A program made the position numbers and the translations under genes. The notes beneath the pieces are model-generated. The model did not search any database. It was not told the origin of the DNA and was given only the letters and a program-made list of their open reading frames with translations. DNA of 64,000 nucleotides from Phytomonas francai (lineage: Eukaryota; Euglenozoa; Kinetoplastea; Trypanosomatida; Trypanosomatidae), in assembly GCA_001766655.1 (NCBI GenBank), contig MJCC01000003.1:278507-342506 (forward strand). The letters are read 5' to 3'. This document shows, one piece after another, positions 1 through 8,525 of this stretch. Numbering within the stretch: the first letter of the stretch is position 1; each line of letters begins with the position of its first letter.

Positions 1-450
1 TATTCTTTTTTTTTTTTGTCACGCTGAAGGCTTAATACGGGAAGGGTGTGATACACAGAAAGAAAAGTAAATGAAGCAGTCAAAGGGTTGTTCCAGAATT
101 GCCACCAAGCAACGCGATAATGGTTACGGTCACTTACCCCTATTGGAAGTGGCTGCAGCGCCACGTGTGGTATCGTGACATTACCTGAGATGAGAGTGGA
201 CATTGTTTGCACAAAGTGTTTATACATCATCCGCATTACGCGCTTGTGGATATAGTTGTGGGATTGGGGAATGATATCGGTAAATTACACGGGTTCTAAA
301 AGGTAAAAATGACATATATTTTTCCTTGTGTAAAAATATAGCGTTATTTTCACCTAATTCACCAACTTTCTCTAGTAGCCTCAGCCTTTTTGTTTTTAAA
401 TAAACAAAAAGCAACCCTAGCGGTGCCGAACTAAATTTCGAGTCTTGGAG
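1..450. other. Spacer at left edge
   Basis: AT-rich sequence with a T-run near the left edge. No credible coding region on either strand. It would be the region downstream of the coiled-coil gene, so it may hold that gene's 3' UTR. Confidence 0.5.
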
Positions 451-1143
451 TCATTTTTTTTTCCGGAGTTCCAACTCGAGAATTTCTATGCTATCCTGCA
501 ACGCATACACTTGCTTTCTCATTCCTGAAAGCATTTGCTTATCCCATGATGCCTTGGCTTGTGCAGAAAGGTGTCCGACAGATGATAGTCTGTCGATAAT
601 ATCGCTTCGACTGCCATAATCACTTGCCCATTTCTCCAGCTCTGCGTTTTCCTCGCGCAAAAGGCACAGCTGATTGCGGATTTCTCCCATCTTTTCTTCA
701 TTGGTTGAGTCCCCATTCATGGATGCCTCCCCACGATGCGCACGATCAGGGGGCTGATCCTGCGAACGATTTGGATGGTGGCATGAGGGGGGCTCTGTCT
801 CACCAGACCGTGGTGAGTGGATTGCCGGAGTGCAAAACTTGTTCTGCGTGCGCCTTCCAGCGCTCCGTAAGCACGCTTCAATATTTCCGCGCCTTTTTTC
901 CAAAAAGCTTTTTTTCTTGCGTTCAAGTGTTGCGCATGTCTCTAGCAGTGAGGACAGGCGATCATTCCGGGCACTAAGACGCATTTCAAGAGTCCCAACA
1001 GCGCCCTCGAGGCACTCGTTCTGAATGCGCAAATTCTGCAATTCCTCTAACAGACGGTTTGCTACCTGAGAACGAAGCTCACGGTTATCGTTGCCATTCT
1101 CGTCCATCGATAGGGAAATCCTTCCTGGTTTTGCGCATATCAT
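451..1143 (-). CDS. Coiled-coil protein, function unknown
   Basis: Encodes 230 residues from the first ATG, or 218 from a second ATG at 1107, which opens the more protein-like segment MDENGNDNRELRSQ. Two charged helical stretches with leucine-type heptads, about residues 20-90 and 150-230, predict a coiled coil. They are separated by a Ser/Pro/Arg/His-rich linker. No signal peptide, membrane segment or catalytic motif is visible. The coding strand continues from the RBR ligase gene about 300 bases upstream. Basal-body or flagellar coiled-coil proteins of this size are common in kinetoplastids, but nothing here assigns it to that group. Confidence 0.65.
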   Translation of the reverse strand: MICAKPGRISLSMDENGNDNRELRSQVANRLLEELQNLRIQNECLEGAVGTLEMRLSARNDRLSSLLETCATLERKKKSFLEKRRGNIEACLRSAGRRTQNKFCTPAIHSPRSGETEPPSCHHPNRSQDQPPDRAHRGEASMNGDSTNEEKMGEIRNQLCLLREENAELEKWASDYGSRSDIIDRLSSVGHLSAQAKASWDKQMLSGMRKQVYALQDSIEILELELRKKK

Positions 1144-1439
1144 TTTTGCTATTTATCTAGTTTAAAATACTTGAGTATCTTATTCAGAGTTTTTTTCTCA
1201 TTTACAATGGACTGCACTCGATAAGTTACAGAATCATAGAAAGGATCAACCTTTTGTATTCATCTTTGATTTCTCACCGGAGTAGAATTTTTTATATTCT
1301 CCTAACTGTTTTGGATACAAGAGTAAATGATTACGCATACGATTTGAATTTGTGTCAGACGGCAAAAAAAGGACAGGGGGATGGTGTCAGGTCATGTATA
1401 TAGTTTGAAAAGTTGAGCAACTCCTTGTTGAAAGAACCT

Positions 1440-2906
1440 TTACCCCTCCAGAATCGATATCCATCGCTTTACAGTGCTTTCCCCTTCTCGTAATTCGTTC
1501 ACTTTGTTTGGTATATTACTATCGAAGGTCGACAGCACATGGCTGAGATTTTCAGTTGCCTCCTCAAGTGAACCCATTCGGAACAAAAAGAGCTGTATTT
1601 CATTTTGATTACTATCGTTATAGTAGCCGTGTACTATCCCGAAAGCAATATGTTCCCTCGCACGGCTTAAAGCACATTTCACATCTTCTAATAGTTTTGT
1701 TAGAAAATTATCGTGTCTAAGGGGGGAACCCGAGTTTGTTTGTTTCTGTGAAAAACCCAAGGTACGTTTTTTCAGCGTGTCCACTTGCTCGCATTCCTTC
1801 TTGCTACTGTCTTGCTGATTCATATATTTCTCGTAATATTGATAAAACTTGATTTTATCGTCTTTATTATCATTTGAATGATCAACCCTTTTGGCGTTTT
1901 TGCAAGAAAAGTAATTTCCGTGATGGCTTGACCATCCTTCCATGCACAACCAACAAAATTCATGCTGACATTTACATACCATGTGATTGCATCCGCTGTT
2001 TTTCTCAATCCTCACTCCGCATTTAGGGCAACCTTTCGTGTGGGCGACTACATATGCTGCATTCGGAAAGTCATCATCTATTTTCCGAAGCCACTTCTGC
2101 ACCTCGCTGCATAATGCCGGTAAGTGGGGCTTCCCTTTACAGTGAAAACAAAAGCGCAGGTGACAGACGCCACATTCTACGGCTTCACAGGAATGAAGGG
2201 CTTTCAGTGTATAAATAATACCCTCACAGCCTTTTTCATTAGGGCACCAACTCAGCCGTGGAGACGTCTCCACGTAATTCTTTAGTAGATGTTGCTCAAT
2301 CTTTGAGCGTATCGGGGCCTCTTCTTGCGTAGAAAACAATCCCTTCAAAGTTTGCTCGTCGACCAACTCCAGGCATCCGTCCATCGGGCAGCGAAGGTTA
2401 CATAAATTCTCATCCGTATACAAGCTATGCATAACAAGTATTTTCCAGCATTCAGGATGAAAGAAGTGTTCGCAACTCAAAAGTCCAAGCGCCTCGCCCT
2501 TTTTTGCTTCAGTAGCGCATATGAGGCACTCAGTCTTCGCCGCATTCATTGCAAGTGCAGGCTTGTGTGCGGCTACGCTCGCCGTTAGCTTCAGATCTTC
2601 GAGCATTTTTTCGGGGTTTTCGAAATACGCCTCCTTCGCGACTTCAGAGATCCACTTGCAGTGTTGGAGTAGCAAGATGGACGCTGGGAGTGAAAGGCAG
2701 GTAAGCGAGCGTACTTTTTCCGCATCCTTCTTAAGAAGTTCCATGAGTTGATCCGGCGAAACCGTTTTGGCATTTCCATTCGTTCGCCCGATCTGCGGAT
2801 TATCATTCTCCTCAACTCTAGGAAAGGAGCCTGCGTATGACCCTTGTTGAACGAACTCATCGTTGATATAGCTGTCACCATCAAAGTAATAACAATTGTC
2901 CTCCAT
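1440..2906 (-). CDS. RBR-type E3 ubiquitin ligase, ariadne-like
   Basis: A 488-residue RING-between-RING protein. RING1 is at about residues 127-178 (starts ECLIC, with CEHFFHPECW), IBR at about 220-266 (CPNEKGCEG to FCFHCKGKPH), and RING2 at about 293-335. RING2 reads CPKCGVRIEKNSGCNHMVC, and Cys306 in GCNHM matches the ariadne-family catalytic cysteine that accepts ubiquitin from the E2. A helical C-terminal region of about 140 residues fits an ariadne domain, which autoinhibits these ligases. The acidic N-terminus is short, also as in ariadne proteins. The ATG at 2906 is the first in frame. All zinc ligands that can be checked by eye are present, so it should be active. The substrate is unknown. 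Confidence 0.88.
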   Translation of the reverse strand: MEDNCYYFDGDSYINDEFVQQGSYAGSFPRVEENDNPQIGRTNGNAKTVSPDQLMELLKKDAEKVRSLTCLSLPASILLLQHCKWISEVAKEAYFENPEKMLEDLKLTASVAAHKPALAMNAAKTECLICATEAKKGEALGLLSCEHFFHPECWKILVMHSLYTDENLCNLRCPMDGCLELVDEQTLKGLFSTQEEAPIRSKIEQHLLKNYVETSPRLSWCPNEKGCEGIIYTLKALHSCEAVECGVCHLRFCFHCKGKPHLPALCSEVQKWLRKIDDDFPNAAYVVAHTKGCPKCGVRIEKNSGCNHMVCKCQHEFCWLCMEGWSSHHGNYFSCKNAKRVDHSNDNKDDKIKFYQYYEKYMNQQDSSKKECEQVDTLKKRTLGFSQKQTNSGSPLRHDNFLTKLLEDVKCALSRAREHIAFGIVHGYYNDSNQNEIQLFLFRMGSLEEATENLSHVLSTFDSNIPNKVNELREGESTVKRWISILEG

Positions 2907-3159
2907 TGTGTTCAGTAGACTTTAATAGGAGTTGCTTTACCCTTCTCGGAGGTACGCTTTTTTACAAGTCGTTAAAGAAGCACTCTTTCTTGGATAGATG
3001 CAGCCGAAGAAGAAAAGGATCCCAAGAAAGGAATTCTTTTGTTCAAATCAACACCCAAAGCAACATCGAAAGAGTTTTTTTTTTTTTTTTAGTATTATTA
3101 GCGAACTCACGCACGCATAAAAAAAAAGATTTGGTCAACAGAACGCTAAGGCACGTACG

Positions 3160-3200
<41 letters not shown>

Positions 3201-3233
3201 GTGACTTTTTTTTTGTTTTTACAAAGACTTCCC
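2907..3233. repeat. Spacer with (CA)n microsatellite
   Basis: Contains a T-run near 3075-3090, an A-run near 3120 and an uninterrupted CA dinucleotide array at about 3163-3199. No gene is seen. The array lies between the RBR ligase start and the stop of the helical-repeat protein. Confidence 0.8.
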
Positions 3234-5906
3234 TCAGGTCAGCCTCAAAGGGGGATTGCCTCGATGCTGGTTTCCAATCCCGAGTTGCACGGACGACGCC
3301 TCGATGAGCTCCCTCGGCAGGCCTGCTTTTCGAATCGCGACGGCGATGCGCTGGCGGAGGGGCAGAGAGCTCACCTTCGCGGACGCGCTTTTCACCAGTG
3401 GCCTCGCCACCTCCTGCGCGCGCAAAAGGCGGTGGATGGAGGGGGCGGTAAACAACAAAACCAAACTCGCCTCGTCAAAGCGCGCGGCCGAGGCGGCGGC
3501 GTGCCGTATTAACTCGTCCATCCTGGCCTCGTCGGGGAAGCCGAGGGCCTGCAGGCTGCGAATCGCCTGCGCGGTCTCCTGCGGGGAGAGAAAGGGGGCG
3601 AGCTCGGCGAGCCGCTCGGCGACGGCGGCGAGCACCGGCGGGGGCCGCAGCGAAAGCCGCGCCATCGCCGCGAGGATCTGCACGAGCGGGGCGGCCGCCA
3701 TCTCCCCCCACTGCTCCGCGCTCACCTCGCGCAGGAGCCGCTTGACCGGGCCCGAAAAGCCGAACCGGAGCTCGGCGAGGCTGTGGAGAATCCCGGCGAG
3801 GGTCTCCCCGGCGAGCCGCCGGACGACGGCGGCGGCGAGGAGGCCGTCGAGGCCGTCCTTGAGCACCCGATCCTCCTTCACCCCCTTCTCCGCGAAGATC
3901 GCGAAGAACTCGCGGAGGTCGTCCGGGCGGGAGCGCGGGAGGAGGGCGAGGTAGGCCGCCGCGAGCCCGACCAGCGCCGCCGGCGCGTCGGCCCGCGTTC
4001 CTCGCATCGCCTCGAGCACCGCCCAGCCCTCGCGCTCGGCGGGGGTGCGGGGGGCGAGGGCGTGGGCGGGGTCGTGCAGGTCCATCCAGGCCGTCGGCGC
4101 GAGCCCGGACTCCCCGCGCGCGCCCTCGCGGCCGACCTCGCGCAGAAACCCGCGGAGGTCGTCGAGGGCGGGGCCCGAGAGCCCGTCCAGGGCCCGGCCG
4201 ACCTCGCGCGCGGCCTCCGCGTCCAGCACCTCCGCCCGGGCGCGGCGCCGCCGGGCCGCGATAAAGGCCCCGAGCGCGGCGTAGAAGCGGGCGTCGCGGC
4301 AGCCCAGCCGCGCGAGCGCCTGCGCGAGGGCTATCGCGCAGGCCAACGTGAGCCCGCCCGAGAAGTACCCCCGGATCTTCTCCGTGCAGAACTCGAGAAA
4401 GACGGCCCGCTCGTCCTCGTCCTCGTCGTCCTTTTCGGCGTCGTCGTCGGCCGCGCGGGAAAGACATTTGAGGGCGGTGCAGAACTGCACCGAGGGCATC
4501 TCCGCGTTCGTTTTCACCAGCGCATTGCGCAGAAACCGACGCACTTCGCGATCCTTCAGCGCGTGGTCGCCGATCAGCCGGAGCCATTCGAAGGTCTGCA
4601 GGGCGGAAAGCTGCAGGTGCTGCTTCGCGGCCTCTCTCATCAGGGCAAGGCCGCACCGCTGAACGGGGGGGGATGGGATGCTAAGAAGCGAGGAGATCAG
4701 CCGGAGCGGCGGAATCGCCGATTCCATTAATGGCGCGATTCGATCGTTGATGTAGGCCGCGCAGGATCGCAGCGCTTCCTCGACCGCTTGCGGTAAATCA
4801 AGTTTCTCAGGGCCGCCGGAGGAGGGGGGGGCCTTTGGGGGGTGAATCAGATAGAAAAAGGGCAAAAAAAATTGTTCGATCCTCAGGCTGGATTTCTCGT
4901 CGTTGAGGCCGCCCTTTTCTCGAGGTAAAAGCAGCAATTTACTAACTTGTTCACAGAGGTATTCTAAACTATCCGCCATTGCTTGCGCCATCTCGTTTGC
5001 TTGTACGCGCGAGGGAATATGCGCTAAGGACTCACATAGTAGCGTAAAGGACTCTGCCTCCATTTTCTCATCCCCTAGAATGGGTTCCAAAAAGCACTGG
5101 AGGGTATCCGCGAAATCAGGCGAAACCTCATGGCGGGAGATAAACGCAAAAAGCTGCAGGGAGGCGCCCCGGCCTTTGCTTTCCTCAATAACGCGGTGGC
5201 TTTGCTCGTGAAAAAGGCGCACGAGGGCGTCGTTTCGGTACTGGGGCGATCGGTTGAAAATCGATCCGACGCGGCCGACGTCATCGGCGTTCATTGTGCT
5301 CAGAATCGTTAACGCGCGCGCCGACGCCTTCTGGAGTAAGCTCCCTTTAGAAGTTAACTCCGGAAGCGTAAACGCGATGGAAAGGATGTCAACAAAATTG
5401 AACTCGCTCGCTGACGCTAGCTTTAGAGAGGCGTACGCTTCAACAGCGGCGATGAGGCTCTGACCATAGCACCCTCCTTTTTGTTGGAATTCGAGTATAA
5501 GAGATTTAACATCTTGCACGGGCCAGGAATCCAGCTTGAGACCGTGGATGGTATGTTGAATAACGGATTGAGTTAGGGAAGACTCCTGGGTGGTATCTCT
5601 AGCTATCCGAGAGGGCAGGGCCCGCAGCAAGAGAGCCAAAGAGCGCGCACCACTCCCTCCCGGTGTAAACCAAAAGTCATCGTGCTTGATACCATCCCGC
5701 GTTGGAAGAAAAAGCGGCGCGACTAAGTTTGGATCCCGATTTAAAATCCTCGACAGCGGCGTATAAAACTCGCCGATTTCAGCGCCAAGACTACAATGGG
5801 ATGATAATTCCACCAGTGCACCAACCGTCTGCTGCACTTCTTCTCGAGAGTTGTAGATAGGCATGCAGCAGCGTGCCACCAAGGAGGCTAATCGTATCGA
5901 ATGCAT
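3234..5906 (-). CDS. Helical-repeat protein, probably mitochondrial RNA-binding type
   Basis: 890 residues with no recognisable enzyme motif. The first residues (MHSIRLASLVARCCM) are basic, hydroxylated and free of acidic residues, as in a mitochondrial presequence. The rest is almost all helical. In the second half there are repeating units of roughly 35-40 residues with the pattern of leucines seen in FASTK/RAP-associated and heptatricopeptide repeats (for example ILAAMARLSLRPPPVLAAVA and AIRSLQALGFPDEARMDEL). Kinetoplastid and apicomplexan mitochondria have many such proteins acting in RNA processing or ribosomes. That role is inferred from fold type only, and no RAP domain was seen at the C-terminus. 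The 3' half (3.3-4.7 kb) is extremely GC-rich while the 5' half is not. Long antisense open frames there follow from the base composition. Confidence 0.7.
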   Translation of the reverse strand: MHSIRLASLVARCCMPIYNSREEVQQTVGALVELSSHCSLGAEIGEFYTPLSRILNRDPNLVAPLFLPTRDGIKHDDFWFTPGGSGARSLALLLRALPSRIARDTTQESSLTQSVIQHTIHGLKLDSWPVQDVKSLILEFQQKGGCYGQSLIAAVEAYASLKLASASEFNFVDILSIAFTLPELTSKGSLLQKASARALTILSTMNADDVGRVGSIFNRSPQYRNDALVRLFHEQSHRVIEESKGRGASLQLFAFISRHEVSPDFADTLQCFLEPILGDEKMEAESFTLLCESLAHIPSRVQANEMAQAMADSLEYLCEQVSKLLLLPREKGGLNDEKSSLRIEQFFLPFFYLIHPPKAPPSSGGPEKLDLPQAVEEALRSCAAYINDRIAPLMESAIPPLRLISSLLSIPSPPVQRCGLALMREAAKQHLQLSALQTFEWLRLIGDHALKDREVRRFLRNALVKTNAEMPSVQFCTALKCLSRAADDDAEKDDEDEDERAVFLEFCTEKIRGYFSGGLTLACAIALAQALARLGCRDARFYAALGAFIAARRRRARAEVLDAEAAREVGRALDGLSGPALDDLRGFLREVGREGARGESGLAPTAWMDLHDPAHALAPRTPAEREGWAVLEAMRGTRADAPAALVGLAAAYLALLPRSRPDDLREFFAIFAEKGVKEDRVLKDGLDGLLAAAVVRRLAGETLAGILHSLAELRFGFSGPVKRLLREVSAEQWGEMAAAPLVQILAAMARLSLRPPPVLAAVAERLAELAPFLSPQETAQAIRSLQALGFPDEARMDELIRHAAASAARFDEASLVLLFTAPSIHRLLRAQEVARPLVKSASAKVSSLPLRQRIAVAIRKAGLPRELIEASSVQLGIGNQHRGNPPLRLT

Positions 5907-6388
5907 CGCGTATTGAGATTCTCTAGGGGATTTTTCTTGTCATATATCTATTTTTCCTTCTTTTTTTTCTCTTCGCTAAGAGTAATGAAGCGGTTTAAAT
6001 GGTGCTTTTGTATGCAATAAAATCCTGAGCAGTTAGTTAAGGTTGTGGGAGTGGGTGGGTGGGTAAAAACGAATTAGAATCAAAATGTATCATCTTACTT
6101 GCATTTGTTCATTAGCCCCCCCCCCCCCCGCACTAATCGAACCATCTAACAGCAAGAGGAAAATAGATTCCTAATAATAAAATTTGTTTGAACCGAAAAG
6201 GAGGTAAACCTTCCCCCCTTACTACTCTATACATCACAATCTTCATAGGTATCTCTCGCTTTTTTTTCTTGGGGTTGTTGCAAAGAGGGTAGGAAAGATA
6301 CATAAACACCCACAACAGGCTGAAGCCCTGTCTCTATTCAGCGTTTTTACCGATAAAAACAGGAAAACGGATCGATTTTTTCTAATTT
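5907..6388. other. Spacer
   Basis: AT-rich, with a T/C-rich stretch just upstream of the helical-repeat gene and a C-run of about 14 at 6117-6130. No gene seen. Confidence 0.6.
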
Positions 6389-7702
6389 TCAGCGAGGAAG
6401 TACGCTGATAATCGTTTCTACATCCATCTCATGTCCCATCGCCCGCGCATGCCTGGCTACACAATCCCGCATCGCCGCGTTTCCTTTCGTGATGCCGATA
6501 TTTACGCGAGCAACGGCGACGATATCGGGAATCCCCGCCTCCCCGCCGAGCCTTAGGGTGTGCTCGAAGTAAAAGAGCGCATGAAAGTGGTCGTGAATGC
6601 TGAGATAAATCTCCCCCAGGAGGAGCAGACAAACCGCCGCGCCGCTTTTGTCCCCGACGAGGCTGCACTGCTCGAGGGCCTGCTCGAGATTCGATTGCGC
6701 GGCGTGCATGTTCCCCGCCCGCAGCGAGACGACCCCGAGATTCCCCAACGTGATCGTCTCCAGCATCTTCTCCTTCGCCGCCCGCGCGTTCGCGAGGGCG
6801 TCGCGGAGGGCCCTCTCCGCGGACGCCAACTCCCCGAGCGCGATGTAGTTGACCGCCAAGTTAATCTCGGCCACCGCGCGCGTGTAGGGCCCTCCGAGCG
6901 GCTCCTGCTGTTTATGATAAATCAACGCCGTTTTATACTCGCCAAGCTGGAAATAATAAACCCCGAGGGTGTTATTGCAGAACGCCACACCGCGGGGGTC
7001 GTCAACCGCCTCGAACAGCCCAAGCGCCGCCGTGAAATGCTCCGCCGCCTTCTCGAGGTTGCCGTAATTATAATAAATCGTTCCAAGCGAGCAGAGAAGA
7101 CGCCCTGCGTGAGGTTTATTTCCCGCACGAAGAGCCGCCCGCGCGCGCATCTCGATGTCTTTCGCATCACAAATCCCCGTTTGATTTGGGTTGGTATTGC
7201 TAATTAATTTTATTGGTTGCTGGGGGTCATTATTTCCGTCCAAAAGCGGCTTTCGATGGGTTTCCAGGCTGATTGGAAAGCACTCTGCGCCGCGCAGGAG
7301 CGAGATCACGCTGCGAGCAAGCGGTAGCCCCCTCGGGGAGCCCTCCAAGGGGGGAATGTGAAAATCCTCCGGTGGGGTAAACCGGAGCGAGGAAACAAGC
7401 GGGCAGGTTCGGGCAGGAAAGGGTTCTACTCTTAGTTTCAAAACCGCATCGCAATTTGTGGAGAGCCCTTTAAAAGGGAGTTTTGGGATAGTATCGGCGA
7501 GGTTAGTAGCCAGGAAAGAGGTGGAAGCAACCGTGCGATTAATACGAAAGAGCTCTTCGCGGGAGAGCAGGGTGCGATCCTCCGAAGGTGCCATCAGATA
7601 TCGTTTATGAGTTGAGGAGACTAAAATACGCTTGCCCTCTTTAGTCACACTCTGTCGCCTGTCTTCTTTGCTTTTTGGAGGAGGGTGTGGGCTGGAATCC
7701 AT
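6389..7702 (-). CDS. Tetratricopeptide repeat protein (possibly TTC29-like)
   Basis: 437 residues. The N-terminal 170 residues are low in structure. From about 175 to 420 there are at least six TPR units of the kinesin-light-chain/LGN style (YYNYGNLEKAAEHFTAALGL, NNTLGVYYFQLGEYKTALIY, LGNLGVVSLRAGNMHAAQSN, LLLLGEIYLSIHDHFHALFY). This is a protein-protein scaffold with no enzyme domain. The repeat type and the short C-terminal tail resemble the axonemal protein TTC29, and a dynein assembly factor in the same cluster shows the organism builds axonemes. Paralogues such as LGN-type scaffolds cannot be excluded. The ATG at 7702 follows a CAA-repeat leader on the coding strand. Confidence 0.7.
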   Translation of the reverse strand: MDSSPHPPPKSKEDRRQSVTKEGKRILVSSTHKRYLMAPSEDRTLLSREELFRINRTVASTSFLATNLADTIPKLPFKGLSTNCDAVLKLRVEPFPARTCPLVSSLRFTPPEDFHIPPLEGSPRGLPLARSVISLLRGAECFPISLETHRKPLLDGNNDPQQPIKLISNTNPNQTGICDAKDIEMRARAALRAGNKPHAGRLLCSLGTIYYNYGNLEKAAEHFTAALGLFEAVDDPRGVAFCNNTLGVYYFQLGEYKTALIYHKQQEPLGGPYTRAVAEINLAVNYIALGELASAERALRDALANARAAKEKMLETITLGNLGVVSLRAGNMHAAQSNLEQALEQCSLVGDKSGAAVCLLLLGEIYLSIHDHFHALFYFEHTLRLGGEAGIPDIVAVARVNIGITKGNAAMRDCVARHARAMGHEMDVETIISVLPR

Positions 7703-8525
7703 TTTGGATATCTTGTTGTTGTTGTTGTTGTTGTATATTAGCCAGTTAGGCGAAAAATCTACACAAGTTAAGAACTCCCTCCCCCCCCCAAAAAAAAAAA
7801 ATATATTTGAGAATTTCTTGTTAAATAGATTGATTCAGCATCCCAATGAAACCAATAGTGATAATAGTAATAATTAAGTATGTGTCTAAAATAAAAAAAA
7901 AAGAATTCAAGTGCACTCTATACCACAGATAAACTAGACACCACCCCTTGAAGAATGGGGGATTATCCCTTTACCATTTATTCGTTCATACTGTTATAAA
8001 CTTAGAACATTTACATTTCAACGCAGCAACACAAGGGAAGGAAAATCATTTGCTCGATTTTGAAATTATTGCTTATTCGACAGAATATTTAGAGGTAGGG
8101 ATTGGACTTTCTTATTTCTTTCCCCTCCTGACTCAATTGCTAGAGCTTCATCGACTCAAGTCTATTTTATATGATGAGGTTCCAACGGAGATGAGTATCT
8201 ATACGCACCTAGAATGAATAGTGGTCCTTCCTGACTTTAACCGTTCTGACGTGTGGTAATTATTTGCCGCTTCATTTGCATACGAATAGGCTGTTCCCCC
8301 GCCTCCTCTCCCTTTTTTTTTTTTTGGGATATATCTAGAATTATTTTTTACAACAGAATACACAGCGCACTGCGTCCGAGGCGGGAAGAAACATTGCATC
8401 CTAAAAAAAAACACAAATGTTCGTGAAGGGAATATATGTATATATGTATATATATATATATATGAAGAGCCTTTTCAATTTTATTGTCGTCTTTTTTTTC
8501 TCCCTTAGCATCCTTTTCCATTTCT
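7703..8525. repeat. Spacer with TTG and TA repeats
   Basis: Holds a TTG trinucleotide array at about 7713-7733 (CAA on the coding strand, directly in the TPR gene leader), adjoining C- and A-runs near 7780-7800, a T-run near 8313 and a TA-rich array at about 8436-8462. A plus-strand frame at 7948-8217 has no coding signature. Confidence 0.6.

Noticed and set aside
7948..8217. Plus-strand 89-codon frame
   Set aside because: AT-rich spacer composition, opposite strand to all genes, no recognisable domain.
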